Of a stretch of DNA of 10,648 nucleotides, positions 1-6,087 are shown in pieces. Each line of letters begins with the position of its first letter. The first letter of the stretch is position 1. This DNA is from an uncultured Bifidobacterium sp. (lineage in GTDB: Bacteria > Actinomycetota > Actinomycetes > Actinomycetales > Bifidobacteriaceae): contig CALNAE010000016.1 of NCBI GenBank assembly GCA_937874315.1, positions 1 to 10,648 of the forward strand, in the 5' to 3' direction. The notes beneath the pieces are model-generated. The model searched no databases and was not told the DNA's origin. It saw nothing but the letters and a program-made list of their open reading frames with translations. A program made the position numbers and the translations under genes.

Positions 1-105
1 TCTGACGCTGGACCGATCAACGCTGTACTTTAACCAAACAGCCTCCTCGATTCCCGGGGCTATTCACGGCCTGCGTTGTGTCCAGCCGGGGCTGGGCGCG
101 GTCTA

Positions 106-285
106 TCAGGTCAAAGTAGGTCGCAGCCGCATCAGACAGTCGTTTGCCAGCCTCTGGATACCTGCTATCCCGGCCAACCGGCAGACGTTGGCCTCGGCCT
201 GATCTCGGGGCATATCGCCTGGTGTGGTGGCAATCTGGAGGCATCGCTCCAGCATCGCCCGCTCGATGTCACGGGCAGTGCTCAT
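106..285 (-). CDS. Small hypothetical protein (59 aa), last gene of a leftward block
   Basis: I read this 59-residue frame directly from the sequence. Its ATG (285-283) overlaps the TGA (284-282) of the gene before it in an ATGA junction, the usual sign of translational coupling. The product begins MSTARDIERAMLERCLQI and ends in LMRLRPTLT; it looks largely helical, with no signal peptide or membrane segment. I do not recognise a family. The end is suspect: from about base 140 down to 17 the neighbouring frame also reads like protein (LSDAAATYFDLIDRAQPRL), so a one-base shift near bases 125-145 could have cut a protein of about 85-90 residues short. The start is well supported by the junction; the stop is less certain. 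Confidence 0.5.
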   Translation of the reverse strand: MSTARDIERAMLERCLQIATTPGDMPRDQAEANVCRLAGIAGIQRLANDCLMRLRPTLT

Positions 286-755
286 GGCTCCACACCCAGA
301 CGCCGCGCAAACTCGCGCTCATGGGGTGGCATAGCCTGCCAATCTATGCGGCTGCGGGCATCCTCGTAGATGGCCTGGCAAGCCCGGCCATCAAGCCGGG
401 TGGCCTGTGTGCGCCCGGAAGCCAAGGCAGCCAGCACGGGATAGTCGGCCAACGTGTAGAGAGCGTGCAGGATGGTCGGATCGCTGGGCGCAGCATCCGG
501 GGCGCGGAACTGGCCCATTGCCACGCTCAGCCAGTAGGCGGCCTGATACTGCGGCCACGCCGCAAACTCTGGATCGGCTGCGCGATGCTGGACGCGCTCA
601 TAGAGTGTGCGCACACGATCAGCGACGGGGCCGTCCGGCTGCTCGATGACGGCGTGCAGTAGCGCCACATATGCGGCCCGGTCGCCACGCCCGATGATCT
701 CGGCAATGCCCGCCAGCGAAGTCAGCGGATCGCCGGAAAGCCGGACTGACTCCAT
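282..755 (-). CDS. Hypothetical protein (157 aa)
   Basis: This is the middle gene of the leftward block. I chose the ATG at 755 because a purine-rich ribosome site (AAGGGGGG) lies just upstream; the frame stays open to a TTG at 779, but that codon has no such site. The product begins MESVRLSGDPLTSL and is probably soluble: mostly helical, rich in alanine, with several tryptophans and tyrosines and no signal peptide. It ends MPPHEREFARRLGVEP. I do not recognise the family. It starts 51 bp after the upstream gene and overlaps the downstream one by 4 bases, so all three are probably co-transcribed. No function can be assigned. Confidence 0.65.
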   Translation of the reverse strand: MESVRLSGDPLTSLAGIAEIIGRGDRAAYVALLHAVIEQPDGPVADRVRTLYERVQHRAADPEFAAWPQYQAAYWLSVAMGQFRAPDAAPSDPTILHALYTLADYPVLAALASGRTQATRLDGRACQAIYEDARSRIDWQAMPPHEREFARRLGVEP

Positions 756-806
756 AGCCCCCCTTACGATGAAACACAAACAAATGCCCGCAGACGGGCG
801 ACAGAA

Positions 807-1319
807 TCACGCCTTGCCCTCGGAGTCGCCCAGCTTCCCCGCCCAGCCTGCCGCCGCTATCTCGTTCATGTCCTTGATGGTTAAGGCCGGGGTAGTCCTG
901 CCCGCAAACAGTCCGAGGAAGCTGTCGATGGTGCCGCTAGGCTCTCGGACGCTTGCCAGCTCGATCACGTCTGCAACGTCAAGCAATGCCCCGGTCAGGG
1001 CATCAGACCGCGCCTGTCTGGTATCGACACGCATGTATTCATATTTCGGGCTGCAATGGTCGGTCGTACCGCTGGCAACGGCAAGCGTCTTGATCGCCCA
1101 CCGCCACCTGTCCCAGTGAGGACGATCCGGCCAGCGGTCGCGCTGGGGCCAGTCGTCGGGGCGGTCGAGTGGATGCCGCCCGGCCTCGATGTCGCCCAGC
1201 ATCTGCTCGATGATCGCCAGTGCCTGCGCCATATCCGGTGACGGCTCGCCAAGCTCGTCGGCCAGCACAGCAAGCGCCGATCTTGCCTTCGTTGCTGCCC
1301 GCAGCATGTGTTCGTCCAT
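807..1319 (-). CDS. Hypothetical protein (170 aa) with an antitoxin-like C-terminal tail
   Basis: This is the first gene of the leftward block. The ATG at 1319 is preceded by GGAAAGGG with a 5-base gap. An in-frame ATG at 1349 would add ten residues, and both starts follow the sequence GGGCTGACA. The N-terminal part is helical (DEHMLRAATKARSALAVLADEL). The middle is rich in Trp, Asp, Arg and Pro (DDWPQRDRWPDRPHWDRW). The last third ends GLFAGRTTPALTIKDMNEIAA followed by AGWAGK. That tail reminds me of the C-terminal toxin-wrapping segment of AbrB/MazE-type antitoxins, but I see no swapped-hairpin DNA-binding domain and no toxin-like neighbour, so this is only a resemblance. The gene diverges from the one at 1397, sharing a 77-bp control region with it. 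Confidence 0.6.
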   Translation of the reverse strand: MDEHMLRAATKARSALAVLADELGEPSPDMAQALAIIEQMLGDIEAGRHPLDRPDDWPQRDRWPDRPHWDRWRWAIKTLAVASGTTDHCSPKYEYMRVDTRQARSDALTGALLDVADVIELASVREPSGTIDSFLGLFAGRTTPALTIKDMNEIAAAGWAGKLGDSEGKA

Positions 1320-1359
1320 GTCAGCCCTTTCCGCGTGACTGCCTTGCATTGTCAGCCCA
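1318..1359. repeat. Two copies of the TTGTCAGCCCA element in a divergent control region
   Basis: The perfect copy TTGTCAGCCCA lies at 1349-1359 and a 9-of-11 copy (ATGTCAGCCCT) at 1318-1328, 31 bp apart in the same orientation. A half-element GGCTGA in inverse orientation follows at 1367-1372. The same 11-mer occurs at 5828-5838, inverted, near oriT, and a 10-of-11 copy lies at 6027-6037. Position over start codons and promoter boxes suggests an operator, but no binding protein is identified. Confidence 0.45.
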
Positions 1360-1363
1360 TAAT
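1335..1363 (+). promoter_or_regulatory. Candidate sigma70 promoter for the gene at 1397, with an internal inverted repeat nearby
   Basis: GTGACT (1335-1340) and CATAAT (1358-1363) are 17 bp apart and match the -35 and -10 consensus at 4 and 5 of 6 positions. A second possible pair is TTGTCA (1349-1354) with GATAGT (1371-1376), 16 bp apart. The inverted repeat TCAGCC (1352-1357) / GGCTGA (1367-1372) covers the first -10 box and lies between the boxes of the second pair, so a bound repressor would block either promoter. The promoter choice is inferred from hexamers only. Confidence 0.4.
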
Positions 1364-1396
1364 CTAGGCTGATAGTACAACACTGGCAACCACACG

Positions 1397-1999
1397 ATGC
1401 AGTTCCGCCAAAAAACGCACCGCGACAAAGACGGCAACATCCGGCAGGGCCAGACCGTCCAGTTGATGCGCTACACCTACGACGCCGAGAACAAGCGCGG
1501 CCGGCAGGTGATGATCGGCTCCTTCAAGGTCGATGATCCGCGCCTGCCGCCCGAAGTCGAAGCCCTGCTGACACCGCAAGAAAAGGCCGAATTCGCGGAA
1601 TGGAAACGGGCACAGCATCAGGCCGTCGCCCGCGAAAAGCTGGCCGCCGTGCTGGATACCCTCGATGACGTGATGACGCGCTCCTGCATGGCGCTGGACG
1701 TGGGCGCGGGCATGTTCAAAGACCCGGCCCGAATATGGGATCTGATAGACGCGCTCGAACGCTCGATGACGCGGGCAGGGCACGAGCGCCCACCACGCCC
1801 ACGCGGGCGGCCTGCGTACAAGGTAATTTACGACTTGTCTGCCATGACGGATGACGAGGCCGAAGATTACAAAGCACTTGACCCCGAAGGCTACGAGGAA
1901 TCACTCAAACACTCAATTGAGGAAGAAAAACAAAAGCTCGCCAGCCTGCCGGACTTCATCCCGCCCGAGAAGAAGAAAGCCCCGCAGGGCGGGGTTTGA
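1397..1999 (+). CDS. Hypothetical protein (200 aa) with an AT-hook-like motif
   Basis: The product begins MQFRQKTHRDKDGNIRQGQT and I do not recognise the family. The first 45 residues are basic and probably beta-rich. Residues 60-130 look helical (PQEKAEFAEWKRAQ, AAVLDTLDDVM). At 131-140 comes RPPRPRGRPA, whose RGRP core matches the minor-groove-binding AT-hook. The C-terminal third is acidic, then lysine-rich (IEEEKQKL, PPEKKKAPQGGV). There is no membrane segment or signal peptide. A DNA-associated role is an inference from the AT-hook-like stretch alone. The ribosome site before the ATG is weak, and Met24 is a possible but no better start. The gene has its own promoter region and ends inside a terminator hairpin that overlaps its stop codon, so it is probably a single-gene transcript. 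Confidence 0.7.
   Translation: MQFRQKTHRDKDGNIRQGQTVQLMRYTYDAENKRGRQVMIGSFKVDDPRLPPEVEALLTPQEKAEFAEWKRAQHQAVAREKLAAVLDTLDDVMTRSCMALDVGAGMFKDPARIWDLIDALERSMTRAGHERPPRPRGRPAYKVIYDLSAMTDDEAEDYKALDPEGYEESLKHSIEEEKQKLASLPDFIPPEKKKAPQGGV
1976..1997. terminator. Bidirectional hairpin terminator between convergent genes
   Basis: The stem CCCCGC / GCGGGG (1980-1985 and 1989-1994) has a 3-base loop and is extended by a G-T pair and two A-T pairs. It is followed by TTTG on the plus strand and by CTTTCTTCTTCT on the minus strand. It covers the last codons and the first base of the stop codon of the rightward gene and lies 12 bases beyond the stop of the leftward relaxase operon, so it can serve both. 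The minus-strand U-rich tract is the better one. Confidence 0.75.
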
Positions 2000-2008
2000 T
2001 GGTTGCTG

Positions 2009-2362
2009 TCACTTTTTGAGCCGCTCCCGCGCCCACTGCCCGTCCCGTCGCATTTCATCGCGCAGGCTGTCCGCCTTGGCCTTGGACAGCTTGCCGGTGG
2101 GGCCGTATAACTCCGCGCTGATCCGGGCGTGCGTCTCGTCGTAGCAGCGGGAAGGAATCGGCAGCGGCTCGAACTGCTCGCGGTCGAATGGCACACCGGC
2201 CACGGTCAGCCGCTCCGGCATGGGGCGCTCGATGCCATCCTCACGCACCATGACCTCATCACCTCGCCAGAGGATGTAGAGGCCGCACGGGTCGGCCTCG
2301 ATCTCATCCAGCGAGGCCGGGCCGAAAGCGGCCCGGTTCTCGTCGAATTTCCAGACGGCCAT
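2009..2362 (-). CDS. Hypothetical protein (117 aa), second gene of the relaxase operon
   Basis: The ATG at 2362 lies 2 bases after the TAA of the relaxase gene, so the two are almost certainly translated from one message. The product begins MAVWKFDENRAAFGPASLDE and ends in a charged, probably helical tail (SKAKADSLRDEMRRDGQWARERLKK). It carries no signal peptide, membrane segment or catalytic motif that I can name. I do not recognise the family. Its place directly behind the relaxase suggests a role in DNA transfer or its control, which is inference from position only. A terminator hairpin follows the stop. Confidence 0.7.
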   Translation of the reverse strand: MAVWKFDENRAAFGPASLDEIEADPCGLYILWRGDEVMVREDGIERPMPERLTVAGVPFDREQFEPLPIPSRCYDETHARISAELYGPTGKLSKAKADSLRDEMRRDGQWARERLKK

Positions 2363-2364
2363 GC

Positions 2365-5300
2365 TTACCGCTCCATGCCTCGCGTCTGGTTCTGGCTGCG
2401 CTCCTGCTGCCGCTTCCTCTCCTGCTCTTGCTCCTGCTGACGGCGGGCCTCTTGCAGTCGGCGCATCTGCTCCGACCGTGCTTTGCGCTGCTCATTCTCG
2501 CGGTTCAGGGTCTGCTGCTGGGTCTGTTGCTGGTTGTTGCTCATGGCGGATTGCTCCTGTGGTTGCGGTTGCAGTTGTGGCCCGGCCTGCTGGATCGCTG
2601 CCAGATAGTTGCCTTGCCACTTCTCATACTTGGCCTCGAAGGCCTCGCAAGCCTTCGTCCAAGCTGATTCCCGGAACTCGACCGCTCGCGGGTCATCGCT
2701 CCAGAGGAATTCACGTTTCGCCTCAACGGCGGTGCCGATTTCGGCATATGCTCTGTCCCACACCTTTTGACGTCTGCCCACAAGCAAGCCCCTCGTCGGG
2801 CGCTCGCCGTGCTGCGCAAGGTGGCCCGCCTCCAGTTCGTGCCGCAGGTCGCGCAGGTGGTTGCCAATGGCGGACGCCTCCACGCTTTCACGGTCGTGTA
2901 GGGTTGGCTGCGGTGCCCTGAGTGCCCTGTCGATTTCCTCCCGCGTCATGCGCGGCACTGGCGGCTGCTCCCGTTCTGGCTGGGCGGCCTGTTCCGGCGT
3001 CGGCGCTGCCGTGGCCTGCTGCGGCTGCGGGCGTGCTTCCTGCTGCTGGCTCTCGCCCGCCTTGGCGCGGATGCGGGACAGCAGCTCGTCCTTGGTGAGT
3101 TCGGGCTGCTGCGCTCGCTCCTGCGCCTGCTGCGCGGGCTGCTTGGTGACGTCGTGAGATGGATTGCCAGACGATGCAGCAAGCCCTTGCAGTTGCTTCC
3201 AGTCCGGGCGCTCGCGGGCGGCGTCCAGCGTCGTGCCCTTCTGGTGGCTCTCGTTCATCTGCCGCGCCACGGCAGCGGCGGATTTGTACTTACCCGCGTC
3301 GATGTAAAGCCGGGTTTCTTGACGGCTGCGAGACATGGAAACGTAGGACAGTTCCCGGTCGTGCATCTTGCCGGTGAGGACATAGGCACGATCCACGGTG
3401 ACGCCCTGCGCCTTATGCACCGTGGTTGCATAGCCGTGGTCTAGGCGGTCGTAATCGCGGGTGCTGAACGTCGCCAGCTTGCCGTCATCGCCACGCACGG
3501 AAAGCCGGTGGTGCTCGCCGTCGCGTTCGACGTTCTCCACGGTGCCGAGCTGGCCGTTTTTGACGCCCACGCGCTTGTCGTTTTTCAGGAATACAAGGCG
3601 GTCGCCCTTGGCGAATTCGCGCTCGCCCTGATCCGTCCTGACTCGTTCGCCCTGCTCGATCTCGCCCGCCTTGACGCGCTCGCCTCGGGCCAGCTCGTTG
3701 AGGTCGCGGACATCCTTCCGGGTGCCTGCCAGCATGATCGAACTGCGGCCATCGTCGGTGCGCTGGCTGTTCCAGTCGCCGACAAGCCGCTTTTTCGTGT
3801 CGTCGGCATCGGTGCCCACGCCCACGAGGCCGCGCTGCGCGTAGGCGGTAATGGCCTTTCCGGCATCGCCGTCTGCGAACGAATGGACGGCATCCCGCGC
3901 CCACTCGTCGCGCTGCCGGTAGATGGTGGAGAGCTTCGCCGCGCCGAGTTCGTCTTTCAGCGCCTTGAACGCCCCGCCCGCTTGGATCGGTTGCAGTTGG
4001 CGGTCGTCGCCAATCATCACCAGCTTGGCCCCGGCCTTGCCAGCGTGCTCGACCAGGCGCGAGGTCAGATTGCTGGAAAGCATCCCCGCCTCGTCGATGC
4101 AGAGGATGGTTTTCGGGGTCAGCTTGTCGCGCCCGTTGTCCAGCGCCATCAGCAGTGAATGCACGGTTTGCGACTTGATGCCCGCGCCCTGTTGCAGACC
4201 GTCAGCAGCCTTGCCTGCGAGGGCTGCGCCGCGCACCTGATAGCCCGCCTCCTGCCATGCCTCGCTGGCGGCCTTCATCATGGTGGATTTGCCGGTTCCG
4301 GCCATGCCCTCGACCAGCGAAACGCCATCCTTGCCGCTCATGTGATGCAGGGCGGCGGCCTGTTCGTCGGACAGGCCGTTTTTCTTGGCGTGATGATCGA
4401 GGCGGGCGGAATCGACCGGGTGCTGCCCCTCGCCACGGCGGGCGGTCGATTGATCGACCATGCGCCGCTCCATGTCCTGCATTTGGCGCGTGGTCATGCG
4501 GACGTTGCCCCGGTCGTCGGTGCCCAGCAAAACCACGTCATCCCGTCCGATGCACTGCGCCACAGTCTCGTGCAGTTGATCGCCCAGCCGCTCGTCAGAC
4601 TGCTTGCAGATTTCCCGGTACAGGTCGCGGTCGGTAAAGGTGGATTGCTGATCGGTCAGACGGTCAAGCACCGACGTTGCCAGATCGGCCCGTTCCGCGT
4701 GCCGGGCGTTGCCCTCTTTGATCGCCCGGTTCAGGTCGCCGACTTGGGTCTGCTCGCCCTTGCGTTCCAGCGCGGCGGCGGCATGGCCCATGTGCTTGGT
4801 CGGCTCGCCGATCTGTGCCGCCAGTTCGTACTGGCCGCGCTCGATCAACAGCGCCCGCGTGTCGTCTTTGGAGCGGGTCGTATAGAGCTTGTCGATTCCG
4901 CGCTCGTTGAGCTTGTCCTGCACCTTGGATTCCCAGCGTGGCCGCGTCCAGTTCGCGGCCTGCTCGGTGCCGTCGAAACGGGCGGCGGTCGGGTCAAGCG
5001 CACGCGCCTTGTTCCCGAATCCCTGCTCGTTCAGTTCCTTGGTGGTCAGCAGGTAATGGACGTGCCAATTGCCGTTATGGCGGCGGCCTGTTTCCGGGTC
5101 GGTGACATGGAACTGGCCGGGGTTCTGTTCGAGGTCGCGGTCGGTGACGGTGCGCGGCTCGTGGATCGACACCTGCACGCCTACGCCGTAGCGTTCCGCC
5201 AGTTCCGCGCCGAACTCCAGCGCAAGCTGCTTGCGGTCGTCGGCGGAAAGCTCCCACGGCAGATCGGTTTCGATTTCGCGGGCCACCGTGGCGTCGCCGC

Positions 5301-5601
5301 GCTTGTGCGCTTTCTCGTTCGCGTTCCAGAAGGCGGCCTGCCCTTCGCCCCGCTCGTTCGGGTCGGCGGATCGGCTCATGTCGGCCATGCGTTGCAGGTC
5401 GGCGTGCGCCTTCTCCGGCACGATGATTTCGCTGTGCTCCACCCCGCCTTTGCGGGTGTAGTCGAACACCTCCCCGGTGCGCTCATCGGTGATGCAGACG
5501 CCAGCGCGATAGGCGGCCGCAGCGGTGGAGCTTCGCCCCTCGCTGCGTGCCAACCCTGCTTTGTGAGCGCACCGGCCTTGCTGCACCACCACTGAAAACA
5601 T
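2365..5601 (-). CDS. traA: MOBQ-type conjugative relaxase fused to a RecD-like helicase (Ti TraA-like)
   Basis: This enzyme nicks oriT, stays covalently bound to the 5' end, and unwinds the strand for transfer. Numbered from the ATG at 5601 (1078 aa), the MobA/MobL relaxase domain covers about residues 1-225. It holds STAAAAYRAG with the probable catalytic Tyr31, DERTGEVFDYTRKGGVEHSE, and the metal-binding pair His180-x-His182 in NWHVHYLLTT. A superfamily 1 helicase follows: Walker A GMAGTGKST (Lys438), Walker B CIDEAG (Asp503, Glu504), GDDRQLQP, TTVHKAQG, and VSMSRSRQE at about 757. The last 70 residues are rich in Gln, Arg and Glu. This order is that of Ti-plasmid TraA. The start is uncertain. 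The longest frame opens at a TTG (5622) inside a hairpin. GGAGG touches the ATG at 5601 and is better spaced (9 bases) for the GTG at 5592. The segment VVVQQGRCAHKAGLARSEGR is unlike the usual short start of the family. Confidence 0.93.
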   Translation of the reverse strand: MFSVVVQQGRCAHKAGLARSEGRSSTAAAAYRAGVCITDERTGEVFDYTRKGGVEHSEIIVPEKAHADLQRMADMSRSADPNERGEGQAAFWNANEKAHKRGDATVAREIETDLPWELSADDRKQLALEFGAELAERYGVGVQVSIHEPRTVTDRDLEQNPGQFHVTDPETGRRHNGNWHVHYLLTTKELNEQGFGNKARALDPTAARFDGTEQAANWTRPRWESKVQDKLNERGIDKLYTTRSKDDTRALLIERGQYELAAQIGEPTKHMGHAAAALERKGEQTQVGDLNRAIKEGNARHAERADLATSVLDRLTDQQSTFTDRDLYREICKQSDERLGDQLHETVAQCIGRDDVVLLGTDDRGNVRMTTRQMQDMERRMVDQSTARRGEGQHPVDSARLDHHAKKNGLSDEQAAALHHMSGKDGVSLVEGMAGTGKSTMMKAASEAWQEAGYQVRGAALAGKAADGLQQGAGIKSQTVHSLLMALDNGRDKLTPKTILCIDEAGMLSSNLTSRLVEHAGKAGAKLVMIGDDRQLQPIQAGGAFKALKDELGAAKLSTIYRQRDEWARDAVHSFADGDAGKAITAYAQRGLVGVGTDADDTKKRLVGDWNSQRTDDGRSSIMLAGTRKDVRDLNELARGERVKAGEIEQGERVRTDQGEREFAKGDRLVFLKNDKRVGVKNGQLGTVENVERDGEHHRLSVRGDDGKLATFSTRDYDRLDHGYATTVHKAQGVTVDRAYVLTGKMHDRELSYVSMSRSRQETRLYIDAGKYKSAAAVARQMNESHQKGTTLDAARERPDWKQLQGLAASSGNPSHDVTKQPAQQAQERAQQPELTKDELLSRIRAKAGESQQQEARPQPQQATAAPTPEQAAQPEREQPPVPRMTREEIDRALRAPQPTLHDRESVEASAIGNHLRDLRHELEAGHLAQHGERPTRGLLVGRRQKVWDRAYAEIGTAVEAKREFLWSDDPRAVEFRESAWTKACEAFEAKYEKWQGNYLAAIQQAGPQLQPQPQEQSAMSNNQQQTQQQTLNRENEQRKARSEQMRRLQEARRQQEQEQERKRQQERSQNQTRGMER

Positions 5602-5613
5602 CCTCCATTCAAA

Positions 5614-5633
5614 GCCCGCCAATCAGGGCGGGC
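5614..5633 (-). promoter_or_regulatory. Hairpin in the relaxase leader
   Basis: GCCCGCC (5614-5620) and GGCGGGC (5627-5633) form a 7-bp perfect stem with a 6-base loop. On the minus strand it ends 7 bases before GGAGG of the relaxase and is followed by TTTGAA. It could act as a weak attenuator or a translational control element. It also makes initiation at the TTG (5622), which lies in its loop, unlikely. Confidence 0.4.
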
Positions 5634-5680
5634 GCTGTTGGGCGCATCGCGCCAGAAGCCCGCGGCAGGCGGCCCCCGGC

Positions 5681-5722
5681 AGGGCGCACGCAATCCCGCA
5701 GGGATTGCACTAAGTGCGCCCT
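5681..5722 (+). other. oriT: oriT with RSF1010-like nick core and nested inverted repeats
   Basis: The core TAAGTGCGCCCT (5711-5722) matches the nick region of RSF1010/R1162, which is cut as TAAGTGCG^CCCT, so the cut here should fall between 5718 and 5719 on the plus strand. As in RSF1010 an inverted repeat lies just upstream: GCAATCCC (5690-5697) / GGGATTGC (5701-5708), perfect over 8 bp with a 3-base loop and ending 10 bases before the nick. A second, outer perfect 9-bp repeat AGGGCGCAC (5681-5689) / GTGCGCCCT (5714-5722) encloses it and includes the nick site. The site lies between the divergent relaxase and traD-like genes, where oriT is expected. By analogy, the strand starting at 5719 enters the recipient first, carrying the traD-like and coupling-protein genes early and the relaxase gene last. 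Confidence 0.88.
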
Positions 5723-5760
5723 TCGCTCTCGCTCGGGAAACCGCCGCACCACCACCGCCC

Positions 5761-6000
5761 TGCCAACTGCCACGCCTCAATGCTACCCAAAAACCCAAAA
5801 AACAGAAACCATAAAACCGCTATTTACTGGGCTGACAACACTACAACAGCCAAACACCAACAACCCCAAACCCACGCAAACAGCAGCCCGAAACCGCCAA
5901 AAACACCCGCAGCAATTAAGGCAAATACGGCAACAGCACAGAATCCACACCTGCCAGCTCTTGCAACACACCACCTCAAGCACCGCCTGAACGCCTTATT
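5761..6000. other. Gene-free, C/A-rich and G-poor strand-biased region beside oriT
   Basis: By hand count these 240 bases hold about 90 C and 31 G on the plus strand, with abundant A and little T; runs such as CAAACACCAACAACCCCAAA are typical. Open frames across it exist only because stop codons need T, and none has a ribosome site. It begins about 40 bases beyond the predicted nick, on the side that would leave first. Its single-stranded form should have little secondary structure. It contains one copy of the TTGTCAGCCCA element. Confidence 0.6.
5828..5838 (-). repeat. TTGTCAGCCCA element, oriT copy
   Basis: On the minus strand this is a perfect copy of the 11-mer at 1349-1359. Read toward the relaxase it could supply a -35 box (TTGTCA), with TTTTAT 16 bp downstream as a weak -10. 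If so, the relaxase promoter lies here, with a message that runs through the oriT and the leader hairpin. Confidence 0.4.
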
Positions 6001-6021
6001 TTGTCGCCCTAATTTTTACTA

Positions 6022-6050
6022 TTGCGTAGGCTGACAATCAGGGGCACAAT
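6022..6050 (+). promoter_or_regulatory. Candidate promoter for the traD-like operon, overlapping an operator-like element
   Basis: TTGCGT (6022-6027) and CACAAT (6045-6050) are 17 bp apart, with 4 of 6 matches in each box, and lie 38 bases before the ATG at 6088. Between the boxes sits TAGGCTGACAA (6027-6037), a 10-of-11 inverse copy of the shared element, which also forms the small palindrome CTGACAATCAG (6031-6041). A protein bound there would block the promoter. Confidence 0.45.
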
Positions 6051-6087
6051 TCGGCCATCGACAACCCGACACAGGAGCGCAAACCAG

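Noticed and set aside
17..244. A 75-codon minus-strand frame as an independent gene
   Set aside because: Its first half is an out-of-frame shadow of the 59-aa gene with the ATGA start; only its last third looks protein-like, so I report it as a possible frameshift instead.
2365..2600. CAG/CTG-rich repeats at the relaxase 3' end as a DNA repeat feature
   Set aside because: They encode the Gln/Arg-rich tail in frame with mixed codons and have no regular unit, so they reflect protein composition.
4159..5595. A 478-codon open frame on the plus strand
   Set aside because: It lies wholly antisense to the relaxase gene, whose motifs are clear. GC-rich codon use keeps the opposite frame open; the product shows no family features.
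5602..5622. TTG at 5622 as relaxase start
   Set aside because: It sits in the loop of a hairpin with no ribosome site upstream; ATG at 5601 or GTG at 5592 fits the GGAGG better.
5830..6000. CRISPR-like or iteron-like array in the C/A-rich region
   Set aside because: No repeated unit of constant length or spacing is present; similarity between stretches is compositional only.
5547..6034. Overlapping plus-strand open frames across oriT and the C/A-rich region
   Set aside because: They are open because the region lacks T and G needed for stop codons, have no ribosome site, and encode low-complexity Thr/Asn/Pro/Lys text.
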